Below, in pieces: positions 8,296 through 16,676 of a stretch of 64,000 nucleotides of DNA. The stretch's first letter is position 1. The number at the start of each line of letters is the position of its first letter. Below the pieces are notes generated by a model, which searched no databases, had not been told where the DNA came from, and was given only the letters and a program-made list of their open reading frames with translations. Where the stretch lies: assembly GCF_003318295.1 (NCBI RefSeq), contig NZ_QOCW01000002.1, forward strand, positions 186,001 to 250,000, given 5' to 3'. Made by a program: the position numbers and the translations under genes. This DNA comes from Bacillus taeanensis. GTDB taxonomy: Bacteria > Bacillota > Bacilli > Bacillales > UBA6769.

Positions 8296-8366
8296 TCCGT
8301 ATAACTTAATATATAAGAAATACTCATCATTGAACTCTTTAGCTTAAAATGTCGAAAGTAATTGTA

Positions 8367-8394
8367 TCCCCTACACGAAAAATAGTGTAGGGGA
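8367..8394 (+). terminator. Terminator of the fru operon
   Basis: 10-bp stem TCCCCTACAC (8367-8376) with GTGTAGGGGA (8385-8394), followed by TTTTTA. Confidence 0.88.
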
Positions 8395-8577
8395 TTTTTA
8401 AAAAATATTCTACATAAATATCATATTTCTTTTCATTTTGCTCATTATTTTATTTTGACACATTACTATTCTGAAAGTTAATGACTTATATAGACTCACC
8501 ATAAGAATTCGACATCTAATCATGTTCACAAATTAAGTGGAAGTGACCTAGTTAATCTTAAGTGAAGGAGAAAAAAT

Positions 8578-8681
8578 ATGAAAATGAAATTCTTCTTTCC
8601 TTAAAACAAGATTTAAATAAGTCCCATTATGAAGCTTATGTAACCGAAATAGGTTTTTTATTAGAAGAAATTAATTTAACG
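8578..8681 (+). pseudogene. Aldehyde dehydrogenase remnant, N-terminal part
   Basis: In frame from about 8586 the sequence encodes ENEILLSLKQDLNKSHYEAY and then VTEIGFLLEEINLT, the N-terminus typical of YwdH-type aldehyde dehydrogenases. The ATG at 8578, with GGAG upstream, is out of frame with it because of a single-base slip in the A-run just after the start. The sequence breaks after ACG at 8681, where the IS element begins, and resumes at 10299. Dead gene. Confidence 0.8.
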
Positions 8682-8842
8682 AAATTCAGCCAGAAGTCCC
8701 CTTCCTCAAAAATTCGATGGAATTTTAGGTAGGGGATGAATGGCGCTTTTTTGTTTTGGTATTCAGAAATAAAAATAATAAGATTTTCCTATATGCAAAC
8801 ATTTGTTCCGGATGATAAAATGAAGGTATGGAGGTGAAGCCC

Positions 8843-10033
8843 ATGTATCGAACGATGAAAGTCCCGTTTTCTGCTTCTGCTGCTGCCATTCAAAAGTTGT
8901 TTGACATCCGCCGGCTTTGTGCCGTTGTTTGGAATGAATGTGTGCAAATCGCTCGTTATTATTACCGGCTCGGTGGTGGATGGATTACCAAAAGCGATCT
9001 TCAAAAGGAAATAAAAGGGCTCTATCCCCTTCACAGTCAAACGATTCAAGCTGTCGCTCATAAATTCCTTCAAGCAAGAGAAGGGGCGCAAAAAGCGAGA
9101 AAAGCAGGGTTCAATGTCCGCTATCCTTGGAAGCATAAATTTGTATTCAACCCCAAATGGGTCGGAGAATCGTTTACACTCCAAGGAAAGAAAATGACCC
9201 TTTCATTAGGAATATGGAAGGGAAAACGTCAGTCGAGATTAACACTTAAACTGCCTAAAGTCCCTCCAGGAAACGTGAAAGAAGTCGAATTAGTTTTTGA
9301 TCGAAAATGGTTGATTTGTCTTTCCTATGAGACCAATACCGAGGAAGAACCCCCTAAACAACAAGGACGATCCGCAAGTATCGACCCCGGAGAAATTCAC
9401 ACCATTGCCAGTGTAACCGAAAACGGTGACAGCCTCGTGATCACCGGCCGCTACCTAAGAAGCATCCACCGTTTACGAAATAAAAAACTAACAGAACTGC
9501 AGAGGCTGATGAGCCGCTGTAAAAAAGATTCCAGACAATGGAGAAAATACAACCGCGCCAAAAAATATGTGCTGTCTAAAAGTGACGAACAACTAAAGGA
9601 CGCGCTTCATAAAACAACGAAACAGTTCGTGGACTGGTGTCTTCAACATGACGTTAATCATGTCGTCATCGGCGATGTAGAAGGGGTTCAGCGAAACACG
9701 AAAAGGAAAAAAAGCAAAAAGACGAATCAAAAGCTGTCGAATTGGTCTTTTGGAAAGCTGTATGCCCTCCTTGTCTATAAACTAAAAGCAAGAGGGATCA
9801 CGATTGAAAAAGTTGACGAGCATTTTACGTCCCAAACGTGCCCCGTTTGTGGAAACCGCAAAAAAGGAAGCCGTCGAACCTATCAGTGTCCATGCGGTTA
9901 TAAAGAACATCGGGATCTTCATGGCGCAAGGAACATTCTCACCAAACAGCTGTATGGGAAGATGATCGATTATCCGCTTCATAATCCGATCTATTTACGA
10001 CCGACGTATCTACAACCTGCCTCTTCAGCTTAA
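8843..10033 (+). CDS. tnpB: TnpB-family RNA-guided nuclease
   Basis: 396 residues from the ATG at 8843, placed six bases after GGAGGTG; an in-frame ATG at 8828 lies before that site. The RuvC-like catalytic triad is intact: Asp181 (SIDPGEIHT), Glu280 (VIGDVEGVQ) and Asp358 (HRDLHGARNI), with a zinc ribbon of Cys333, Cys336, Cys349 and Cys351. TnpB proteins are guided by an RNA from the 3' end of their element and cut double-stranded DNA, helping the element persist after excision. All key residues and full length suggest it is functional. Sole gene in its element. Confidence 0.9.
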   Translation: MYRTMKVPFSASAAAIQKLFDIRRLCAVVWNECVQIARYYYRLGGGWITKSDLQKEIKGLYPLHSQTIQAVAHKFLQAREGAQKARKAGFNVRYPWKHKFVFNPKWVGESFTLQGKKMTLSLGIWKGKRQSRLTLKLPKVPPGNVKEVELVFDRKWLICLSYETNTEEEPPKQQGRSASIDPGEIHTIASVTENGDSLVITGRYLRSIHRLRNKKLTELQRLMSRCKKDSRQWRKYNRAKKYVLSKSDEQLKDALHKTTKQFVDWCLQHDVNHVVIGDVEGVQRNTKRKKSKKTNQKLSNWSFGKLYALLVYKLKARGITIEKVDEHFTSQTCPVCGNRKKGSRRTYQCPCGYKEHRDLHGARNILTKQLYGKMIDYPLHNPIYLRPTYLQPASSA

Positions 10034-10298
10034 GAAGACCTTTTTCTGCTGAAAGGAAGTAGTAGACGGGCAGAACCGCCCCTTGTTCGTTGTGAAACGC
10101 ACAAGTTGCCTACGGTGGCAGTTTTCTGTCGGGAGACACGAAACGGAAAGACCACTATCCCCAAAAGGGATGTTTGGTTCCAAGTATAAAGGCAGTGTTG
10201 GTGACACTTGTTCCAGCTGGGACGGCTTTTGGACTTGTGAACTTCAAACAGGAAACCCCTTCCTCAAGCGCGAAGCGATAGGGAGGGGAGGTTCATCG
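10034..10298 (+). ncRNA. Predicted omega (reRNA) guide RNA of the TnpB element
   Basis: The 265 bases between the tnpB stop and the right end have no convincing reading frame but several self-complementary blocks, ending in a 9-bp stem (10256-10264 with 10280-10288). In characterised IS200/IS605 elements this region is the TnpB guide scaffold and the guide is the flanking DNA past the right end, here starting CTTAAGCATCTT at 10299. The assignment rests on position and family knowledge, not on a covariance match. Confidence 0.5.
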
Positions 10299-10635
10299 CT
10301 TAAGCATCTTAAAAAATGGTCAACACCAAAAAAGGTAAAAATCCCGCTTTCTCATATTGGTTCATTAAGTTATATAATGAAAGAACCTCATGGAAGTGTT
10401 TTAATACTTGCACCATGGAATTATCCTTTTCAGCTCCAGTTGGCTCCGTTAATCGGAGCGATATCAGCTGGTAATTGTGCTGTATTAAAGCTTTCTGAAC
10501 TTACGCGTATCAAGATTAATTAAGAAATTGATTGCAGAAACGGTTGTAAAACAAACGACAAAATTTGATTTTGCATTTCGTTATCCATCCAGCAAATATG
10601 GGTTGAAAATAATAAAAAAATTATTAGGAGACTAA
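10299..10635 (+). pseudogene. Aldehyde dehydrogenase remnant, continuation and C-terminus
   Basis: Resumes in register with the N-terminal part: [20 protein letters not shown], then [18 protein letters not shown] and AAGNCAVLK-like sequence (written [14 protein letters not shown]). A small deletion near 10505 shifts frame, after which [11 protein letters not shown] reads in another frame and joins directly to the family's C-terminus [20 protein letters not shown]. About 300 central codons, including the catalytic Cys and Glu, are gone. So the gene suffered an N-terminal slip, an IS insertion, a frameshift and a large internal deletion. Confidence 0.82.
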
Positions 10636-10638
10636 ACA

Positions 10639-10669
10639 AAGCCGCTCTTCCCATTACAAAGAGCGGCTT
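10639..10669. terminator. Bidirectional terminator
   Basis: Perfect 11-bp stem AAGCCGCTCTT (10639-10649) with AAGAGCGGCTT (10659-10669), between the dehydrogenase remnant and the leftward HAD gene. Confidence 0.88.
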
Positions 10670-10680
10670 AATTCATTTAT

Positions 10681-11478
10681 TTATTTATTTAATTCATTAA
10701 GAATTTCATGGATTTCTTCTAAGTTGTTAACTTCATAGTCAGGGATGGCAATAGAATCATCGCGTTCATTGTTTTCGCGATTAATCCAAACAGAATGAAC
10801 CCCAACACGTGTGGCACCAAGAATATCAGTTGTTAGTTTATCCCCAACCATTACTACTTCTTCTGGTTTTAATTCAAGTAATCCAAGGGCATGGTTAAAT
10901 AAAGAAGGATCAGGCTTACCGCGTCCAAAATCACCAGAAATGACAATATGATCAAAATAAGGAACAAGATCAGGAACACCATCAAGTTTTGTTTTTTGCA
11001 GGTCAGGTGAACCATTTGTTAAAAGAAGAAGTTGATAGTTTCCTTTTAACTCATCAAGCACTTTATATGTTTCATCATAAACTAAAGGCTTATTACGACG
11101 CTCTGAGCGGAATGTTTCAGCAAGTTTAGCACCAAATGCTGGATCATCAATACCTAATGCTTTTAATCCTTGTGTCCATGCGTCTTTTCTGTATGTTGGC
11201 GCAACTTTCTCAAGCTGACGAAATCCTTCATGTTCTCCTTCTAGAAAATCTCCCCAAAGGCCTTCAAATGGATTGATGCCAATCATTTTTGTGAATTCAT
11301 AAGACTCATATGTCGCATAAAGTTCACGAGCTGCACTGCGAACAGCTTCTTCTAACTGCTTTGGATCGAGATTATACTTTTCTTGTGCTGCTTTACAAGT
11401 ATTATCAAATGATTCTTGAATACTTTGGTTATCCCATAATAATGTGTCATCGAGGTCAAAAAATACTGCTTTAATCAT
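10681..11478 (-). CDS. ysaA: HAD-family phosphatase (YsaA type)
   Basis: 265-residue haloacid-dehalogenase phosphatase, very similar along its length to B. subtilis YsaA. Motif I FFDLDDTLLW holds the two catalytic aspartates, motif II LLLLTNGSP, a motif III Lys (GRGKPDPSLF) and motif IV VMVGDKLTTDILGA follow in order, with an alpha-helical cap between I and II. Start ATG behind AAAGGAGAAG. It is a single gene ending at a terminator shared with the dehydrogenase remnant. YsaA has been linked to phosphoserine phosphatase activity; substrate here is inferred by homology only. Confidence 0.88.
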   Translation of the reverse strand: MIKAVFFDLDDTLLWDNQSIQESFDNTCKAAQEKYNLDPKQLEEAVRSAARELYATYESYEFTKMIGINPFEGLWGDFLEGEHEGFRQLEKVAPTYRKDAWTQGLKALGIDDPAFGAKLAETFRSERRNKPLVYDETYKVLDELKGNYQLLLLTNGSPDLQKTKLDGVPDLVPYFDHIVISGDFGRGKPDPSLFNHALGLLELKPEEVVMVGDKLTTDILGATRVGVHSVWINRENNERDDSIAIPDYEVNNLEEIHEILNELNK

Positions 11479-11628
11479 TGGTTTCTTCTCCTTTTCTCTT
11501 ATCTCTATGGTTTAAAATATTTTCACACTATTTATCATACCATCTCTAAAGGGAAGTGGCATCGGTAGTTTTATTAAAATTTCAAATTAAAGCGTAACTA
11601 TTTAAAAATTTATAGTCGAAATAATAAA

Positions 11629-11670
11629 AATCCCGATGCTTCGTTAGTGATCATACGAAACAACGGGATT
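11629..11670 (-). terminator. Terminator of the small leftward ORF
   Basis: AATCCCG (11629-11635) pairs with CGGGATT (11664-11670), with an inner TTCGT/ACGAA pairing; on the minus strand it is followed by a T-rich tract. Confidence 0.7.
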
Positions 11671-11678
11671 ATGTGCGT

Positions 11679-11900
11679 TTAGTGATTGGATACAGTTTGC
11701 TCAGATGACAGGATAAATGGTTCAACTTCAATCTCCTTTACAACAATCCATTTAATAAAGTTTCGTTCTTTATGTGTTAAAGGACGGTTAAAAAACCCCT
11801 GGAAGTCGAGAAATAATTTATTATACCTTCTCATTTGTTCTCTGCTCATTAGACCGGCTTCAGGATTAGACTGGTATTCTTCATGTCTCGCACTTAACAT
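11679..11900 (-). CDS. Small protein of unknown function, 73 residues
   Basis: ORF on the minus strand starting at ATG 11900 behind AAAGGAG and ended by a terminator. A frame on the other strand over the same bases lacks a Shine-Dalgarno. The product is soluble and helical-looking, with a basic/aromatic core (SREQMRRYNKLFLDFQGFF and HKERNFIKWIVVKE). I do not recognise it. It lies alone between the ysaA gene and the DUF1189 gene. Confidence 0.65.
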   Translation of the reverse strand: MLSARHEEYQSNPEAGLMSREQMRRYNKLFLDFQGFFNRPLTHKERNFIKWIVVKEIEVEPFILSSEQTVSNH

Positions 11901-12132
11901 GATAGCCGATTCTCCTTTCAAAATAATGTAGAGTTTGAAAACGCTTTCTTTATATAAGAGTATTCGCCGGTATAAAATAAAAACCTTTTTAAAAATCAGA
12001 AAATTATAATTTTTTATAAGAAATTTGCTTGCATCGTTCTTTTTGAGAGGTTAGTGTCGTATAAAAGGTTATGTCAAGCTATTAATGTATGATAATCTAA
12101 AAAGACAAGTAGAAAAGAAGGGAAAGTGCTAA

Positions 12133-12915
12133 ATGAATGATCAGAAGTTAAATTTTTTTACTAAACTTTGGTATAGTATGACACAGTTTAGTAAATATCC
12201 AGATATGATTAAGCAAGGGATAGGAAAAGCATTTCTTTATTTAGTATTGCTTACATTAACATTAGGAACGGTACATGCAGTGATTACTGGATATAATGTT
12301 AGCCAAATGATTAGAGGATTTAATGAACTAGTAAAACAGGAACTCCCTGCGTTTACGCTTCAAAATGGTGAACTTTCTGTTGAAGGCGAGATGCCAATGG
12401 TGCTTGAAGAAACGCAATCAAGTTTATTTATGATTGATGTAACAGGTGAAATCTCATCAGATGTTTTAGATCAATATGAAGAGGGAGCTCTTGTCTTAAA
12501 AGATCGCGTAATAATGAAAGAAAGCAGTTATGAAAAGCGGGAGTTTACTTTTAATGAACTTGAGATCAATTTAACAAAAGAAGATATCGTTACATGGCTG
12601 CCCTATCTTGAATGGCTTGGTGCCGCTGCAGGAATTTTTATGTTTTTCTTTTTCTTTATTGGAAAAATGAGTAGTGCTCTGGTTATTAGTGTAATGTCAC
12701 TAATTTTTCGGGCAATCGAAAAAGCTTCTCTTTCTTTTGGAGGGCTTTATAGTATGGCAATTTATGCTTTAACACTTCCAGTAATACTCGATGTATTGCT
12801 TTCTATTTTTTGGTATGGAACTCCTTGGTATCTTTATTACGGCATTGTGTTTCTTTACATGTGGTTTGGGATAAAACAATATAAAAATATAGATGATTGG
12901 GGAAAAGAGTCTTAA
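12133..12915 (+). CDS. DUF1189-family membrane protein
   Basis: 260 residues. One transmembrane helix near residue 30-50 (AFLYLVLLTLTLGTVHAVI), an extracytoplasmic domain of about 110 residues with family wording (QNGELSVEGEMP, FMIDVTGEIS), then about four C-terminal helices starting near residue 160. This is the usual DUF1189 layout of Bacillus. Start ATG after GGGAAAGTGCTAA. Members are often near stress or maltodextrin genes, but no function is established; here it is a single gene with its own terminator. Confidence 0.85.
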   Translation: MNDQKLNFFTKLWYSMTQFSKYPDMIKQGIGKAFLYLVLLTLTLGTVHAVITGYNVSQMIRGFNELVKQELPAFTLQNGELSVEGEMPMVLEETQSSLFMIDVTGEISSDVLDQYEEGALVLKDRVIMKESSYEKREFTFNELEINLTKEDIVTWLPYLEWLGAAAGIFMFFFFFIGKMSSALVISVMSLIFRAIEKASLSFGGLYSMAIYALTLPVILDVLLSIFWYGTPWYLYYGIVFLYMWFGIKQYKNIDDWGKES

Positions 12916-12917
12916 AA

Positions 12918-12937
12918 GGGAATCCGCTTAGATTCCC
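12918..12937. terminator. Short bidirectional terminator
   Basis: GGGAATC (12918-12924) with GATTCCC (12931-12937), followed by TTCTT; lies between convergent genes. Confidence 0.7.
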
Positions 12938-12946
12938 TTCTTGTTA

Positions 12947-13678
12947 TTATCGCCAAAATGGAATAAGGCGCTTTAATTTCCGGTTTTCTCGCTCTTGTTT
13001 TGCAGCTGCAATCTCGCGATGAGTTTTAACAAATTCTATGAACTGTTCTTCCCGTCTTATAATATCCTGACGGTTAACTTCACGTTCTTCTTCAATTTGC
13101 TGTTGAGACATTTTCTGCTGATTTTCAACGGACTTAGAAAGGTTTTGAATTTCTTTTGTTGTATGTGAAACAGATTCGTTAATAATCATTGTTTGTGTTT
13201 GAGTGGAAGAGGCAATTTCTTTCTTTACTTCTTGAAGCACTTCTTGTCGTACTTCCTGTCGAATTTCTTCACGTACTTCTTTAATCATTTCATCCTTTAA
13301 TGCATCAAAAGATTCCATCAACTTTTTTAAATCGTCTAATGTTTTGCCATCATCATTTTGAATAATTTGTTGAATTGTAGGAGCATCATTTACTGATAGA
13401 GGAACAGGAGATTCTGCGGATTCTTTTTCGTTTTCTTCTGAGCTATTATTTAGTAAAGAGCAAATTGTTGATATACTTAGGTGTTTAGAGCGCATCTGTT
13501 TTATTTGAAGAAGGGTTTCAACTTCTTGCTCTGTATAATATCTGGCACCTGTTCTGCTTCGGGGAACTTCTAAAATTAATTGAAAATCCTGTTCCCACTT
13601 ACGTAATGTCCCAGTTGGGAGTTTCAGTTTTCGACTTACTTCTTTCATTGTATAAGTTGTTGATGGACTCCTCCTCAT
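12947..13678 (-). CDS. MerR-like DNA-binding coiled-coil protein (DUF3967-like C-terminus)
   Basis: 243 residues. The N-terminus is a MerR-type winged helix (YTMKEVSRKLKLPTGTLRKW, then SRTGARYYTEQEVETL). A long charged region predicted as coiled coil follows (about 110-210, with repeats such as EVREEIRQEVRQEVLQEV), and the basic tail AAAKQERENRKLKRLIPFW resembles the DUF3967 domain. No metal-binding Cys pattern is present. This layout recalls the chromosome-anchoring protein RacA and plasmid or phage relatives, so a DNA-organising role is as likely as classic regulation. Start ATG behind AAGGAGGG. Confidence 0.75.
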   Translation of the reverse strand: MRRSPSTTYTMKEVSRKLKLPTGTLRKWEQDFQLILEVPRSRTGARYYTEQEVETLLQIKQMRSKHLSISTICSLLNNSSEENEKESAESPVPLSVNDAPTIQQIIQNDDGKTLDDLKKLMESFDALKDEMIKEVREEIRQEVRQEVLQEVKKEIASSTQTQTMIINESVSHTTKEIQNLSKSVENQQKMSQQQIEEEREVNRQDIIRREEQFIEFVKTHREIAAAKQERENRKLKRLIPFWR

Positions 13679-13852
13679 AATAAAGCCCTCCTTAGATGGT
13701 TTTTTATTTATGCATGTTATTTGGTAGTGAGCAGTTAGTTATTGTTTATTTTACTGTATTGGCATTTATATCGCGTTTTTCCTGCTAGTTGACAAAAGTT
13801 ATCAAAAGAAGTGGAAAGAAGACGAGTTTCAGCAGAAATAGCTGTTTTTCAT

Positions 13853-13890
13853 AAAAAAGAAGCACACAAAATTTTGTGTGCTTCTTTTTT
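13853..13890 (-). terminator. Terminator of the aas-like gene
   Basis: 19-bp perfect inverted repeat with no loop (13853-13871 with 13872-13890), A-run on one side and T-run on the other, overlapping the stop codon at 13889. Confidence 0.88.
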
Positions 13891-15955
13891 AATTTCCTCC
13901 TGCAAGTTTTTCAAGGGTTACATAATCTGTTTTTCCGCTTCCAAGAAGTGGGATTTCATCGATGTGTTCAATGGATGCAGGAACTAATAGTGTGGACACT
14001 TTTTTCATTTTTATATGCTTTTTTAATACTCGATCATTTGTTTCTTTATCTGTTGTAAATAAGATGATTCGCTCACCTTTTCGCTTATCAGATACGGCTA
14101 CAGCGGCAAAATCATTATGACCATAAAGCTCACCTGCTAAGCTTTCAACAAGATTGAGAGAAACCATTTCCCCGCCAACTTTTGCAAAGCGTTTCAGTCT
14201 AGAAGTAATTGTAACAAATTCAAATTCGTCAACTTCCACAACATCACCAGTATCATACCAATCTTCAAGGGGGATAAACCCCTTACCATGAATTAAATAA
14301 CCTTTCATGAGGTTAGGCCCCTTAATTTGAAGTGTTCCCCCTTTTGGAATTCCCTCTACCGGCTGGATATGATATTGAATTCCAGGAAGAAGCTGACCAA
14401 CAGAACCAGGTTTATTGTAAAGCGGTGTATTTAAAGCCAAGACTGGTGCTCCCTCAGTCGCTCCATACCCTTCTAAAATTCGTATTCCAAACTTTTCCTG
14501 CCATGTTTGTTTCAGTTCTTCCTTAGCTTTTTCAGCTCCTGTAATAACATAACGTAAAGAATGAAACATAAATGGATGGGCATTACGTCCGTATCCATTT
14601 AAAAAAGTTGGTGTACTTAGCAGTGCCGTCGCATCCTCTTGATAAATTAACTCGGGTATAGCCTTATACTGAACAGGAGAAGGATGCAGAAAAACAGGAA
14701 TATTCGAAATTAAAGGAAGGATCGTTCCAATTGTAAGTCCATAACTATGAAACATTGGCAGCGGATTAAAAAGATAATCCTTGCTGTTTAAGTCAATGAC
14801 AGTTAATGCTTGTTTGATGTTTGCAAAGAGATTATGATGTGTGAGAATAACTCCTTTTGGTTTGCTCTCACTTCCAGAAGTAAATAATATAATTTCATTA
14901 CTTTTTGCTTCTGATTTTGGTGACAGTGTATTATTCTTTAATCCTGTTAGTTTATCTGTTGTAGAGATTTGTTCTTTAACATCTTCTAAATAAATAATCC
15001 GGTAGTTGTCGCTTAATGATTTTAAAAGTTCTTGAAGACCTGCTTTTTGAATAAATTGCTTTGACGTTACAATCGTTTTTAGTCCACTTGTTTCACAGCA
15101 ATCTAATAAATTTTGTTCCCCCATTGTAAAGTTTAAAATTGCAGGGGTGATACCGTTTTTGAAACAAGCAAATAAAAGTAGGGAATGACCAATTGAATTC
15201 GGAAGCAGTATGCCGATACGCTCTTCATTAATCATCTGTTCAACTTTTTGGCTAATTACTTGAACAGATAATAAAAATTTATTGTAAGAAATTTGCCCAG
15301 ATAAATCTTTAATGATAAAATCTCGATCGCGATAGGACTTATCGGCTTTTAAAAACTCATCAAAAAGATTAACATTTCTTTTAAGTTGACATTCTAGCTG
15401 ATGATTCCCCATTTTTTTATAAATAACTTGAGCAAGCCGTTCTTTTTGTTCTTCGCCTTTCGCGCTTTCAAACTGTGAAAGTGAAAAAGAGCTGCCAAGA
15501 GAAATAGAAGGGGTTCCGGAAACAAATGATTCTAAGCGTAATTTTGCCCCATGTTCTTTCAGCTCCTTATTAATATAAATAGGATAAATAACTGCTTTTG
15601 TACGATAAGCGATATAAGCAATTTCTGGGTAAATGCGCATTAAATTACCAGCTTTAGAAATTCGATTTTCAGGAAATAGAAGAATATCTTCTCCATCTTC
15701 AATTAGATTAACCGTTTTCATTAGTGAACTTGCATCTAATTGATCAAAAGCAGTGACTTTTCTATTTTTTAGGTTTTTCTCATTTAATTCGTATTCTCTT
15801 TTATTAAATACAACAAAATGAACCTTCTTCGGAAGAGCGGCATCTAATAGGGAAAGGTCCATCATTGAAAGATGGTTTGACATAAAAATAACACGTTCTT
15901 GAGCGGAAGAGGGTGCAATTTTTTTTGTGCGCAGCTTATTTAAAAAGGATAACAA
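13889..15955 (-). CDS. aas: Fused acyltransferase / acyl-ACP (acyl-CoA) synthetase, Aas-like
   Basis: 688-residue two-domain protein in the arrangement of E. coli Aas, which reacylates lysophospholipids. Residues 1 to about 190 form a glycerophospholipid acyltransferase: H28-x4-D33 in NHLSMMD, the second block FPENR (94-98) in place of FPEGTR, then NLMRIYPEIAYIAYRTKAV. Residues from about 200 form an AMP-binding synthetase with ATP loop TSGSESKPKG (359-368), EGYGATEGAP, YDTGD and a C-terminal GSGKTDY with the catalytic Lys. Start is TTG behind AAGGAG. Single gene with its own terminator. Gene-level function by homology; the acyl donor is not known. Confidence 0.82.
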   Translation of the reverse strand: MLSFLNKLRTKKIAPSSAQERVIFMSNHLSMMDLSLLDAALPKKVHFVVFNKREYELNEKNLKNRKVTAFDQLDASSLMKTVNLIEDGEDILLFPENRISKAGNLMRIYPEIAYIAYRTKAVIYPIYINKELKEHGAKLRLESFVSGTPSISLGSSFSLSQFESAKGEEQKERLAQVIYKKMGNHQLECQLKRNVNLFDEFLKADKSYRDRDFIIKDLSGQISYNKFLLSVQVISQKVEQMINEERIGILLPNSIGHSLLLFACFKNGITPAILNFTMGEQNLLDCCETSGLKTIVTSKQFIQKAGLQELLKSLSDNYRIIYLEDVKEQISTTDKLTGLKNNTLSPKSEAKSNEIILFTSGSESKPKGVILTHHNLFANIKQALTVIDLNSKDYLFNPLPMFHSYGLTIGTILPLISNIPVFLHPSPVQYKAIPELIYQEDATALLSTPTFLNGYGRNAHPFMFHSLRYVITGAEKAKEELKQTWQEKFGIRILEGYGATEGAPVLALNTPLYNKPGSVGQLLPGIQYHIQPVEGIPKGGTLQIKGPNLMKGYLIHGKGFIPLEDWYDTGDVVEVDEFEFVTITSRLKRFAKVGGEMVSLNLVESLAGELYGHNDFAAVAVSDKRKGERIILFTTDKETNDRVLKKHIKMKKVSTLLVPASIEHIDEIPLLGSGKTDYVTLEKLAGGN

Positions 15956-16137
15956 ATTTTATACACTCCTTATACAATTAATAAAACGTTTAGGTCCTGT
16001 CTTATGTAATGCTTTGTTATATATAGTATTTACGGCTTATTAATGCAATTAAACACATAAAGGCATACAATCTCTATCTTACAGGAAAACAAAAGAACTT
16101 GTCGATATTTGTTTTAAGCTTCAAAAAAAGGAATTCC

Positions 16138-16182
16138 TATTACAATGAAATCTCACGCAAAATGAAGCGTGAGATTGTAATA
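16138..16182. repeat. Bulged hairpin
   Basis: ATCTCACGC pairs with GCGTGAGAT and, across a five-base bulge, TTACA with TGTAA. Could be the end of a transcript; no gene is attached to it. Confidence 0.45.
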
Positions 16183-16508
16183 TTTAAGAGCCTATTAACA
16201 ATCCAACTGCGCTGTCTTTATTAATTATTCCTTTTTTATAGAAGTTATAGAAGGATTAGAATTATAACTATTGCTATGAGGATAAAATAACGAAGATGTG
16301 CAAAACATTTGAGGTTCTTGGGAGTAAAACAGAACAAGATAACAGCTCCGAAAGGTAACAATTACCAGCATGAAGAAGATAGAATTACCAATTGTCTCTT
16401 TTTTAGATGTAAACGCTTGTAATCTTTAATTTTCAAGGGATTTTCATACATATCCCCTAAATTGACGTTTGATTTTGACTTTTCTGTCATTTATGATTAA
16501 TACATAGT

Positions 16509-16546
16509 TAAGGTAAACCTTTATTTAAAAATAAAGGTTTACCTTA
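16509..16546 (+). terminator. Terminator-like hairpin upstream of argC
   Basis: 16-bp perfect stem (16509-16524 with 16531-16546) followed by TTTTATT. No gene precedes it on this strand, so it may end an unannotated transcript or act as an attenuator of an argC leader. Confidence 0.7.
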
Positions 16547-16576
16547 TTTTATTAATGGATATATACAAAGGTAACT

Positions 16577-16614
16577 AATAGTATAAAAAATAAAGAATTA
16601 ATAAATATACTATT
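16577..16614. promoter_or_regulatory. Inverted repeat before argC, possible ArgR site
   Basis: AATAGTATA (16577-16585) and TATACTATT (16606-16614), 63 to 100 bases before the argC start. The arg operon of Bacillus is repressed by ArgR/AhrC at AT-rich boxes here; this repeat does not match the ARG-box consensus closely, so the link is only positional. Confidence 0.3.
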
Positions 16615-16676
16615 GATTTTATTTTTATACATAATTATAATGAACATAACAATTTTAAAAACGAGGTGTACGAAAC

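Larger units (their letters stand above)
8682..10298 (+). mobile_element. IS200/IS605-type element carrying only tnpB (IS1341-like)
   Basis: About 1,617 bp, bounded by where the aldehyde dehydrogenase homology stops (...TTTAACG, 8681) and restarts (CTTAAGCAT, 10299). The two ends share CCCCTTCCTCAA and each can form an imperfect subterminal hairpin (left about 8698-8735; right 10256-10264 with 10280-10288). There is no target duplication, as expected of the family; the bases CG occur at both junctions, so boundaries are uncertain by two bases. No tnpA is present, so movement would need a transposase in trans. Base composition is visibly more GC-rich than its surroundings, a sign of transfer. 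Confidence 0.85.
15956..16676. other. Long intergenic region before argC
   Basis: 721 bases without a supportable gene. It contains a bulged hairpin near 16138-16182, a strong terminator-like hairpin at 16509-16546, and a short inverted repeat just before argC (16577-16585 with 16606-16614). Reading frames of 18-19 codons near 16300 and 16371 have poor initiation sites and no recognisable product. Confidence 0.6.

Noticed and set aside
10083-10523. Continuous 146-codon reading frame spanning the IS right end and dehydrogenase sequence
   Set aside because: Its first two thirds are the non-coding right end of the element and only the last part matches aldehyde dehydrogenase; it is a chance fusion, not a gene.
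11686-11931. Plus-strand frame of 81 codons
   Set aside because: It lies opposite the better-supported minus-strand ORF, has no ribosome site and a composition unlike real proteins here.
16402-16419. Possible cre site TGTAAACGCTTGTA
   Set aside because: Two mismatches to the consensus in the right half and no gene whose promoter it could control nearby.
16371-16430. Short frame MKKIELPIVSFLDVNACNL
   Set aside because: Only 19 codons and the possible ribosome site is 14 bases away; no family match.
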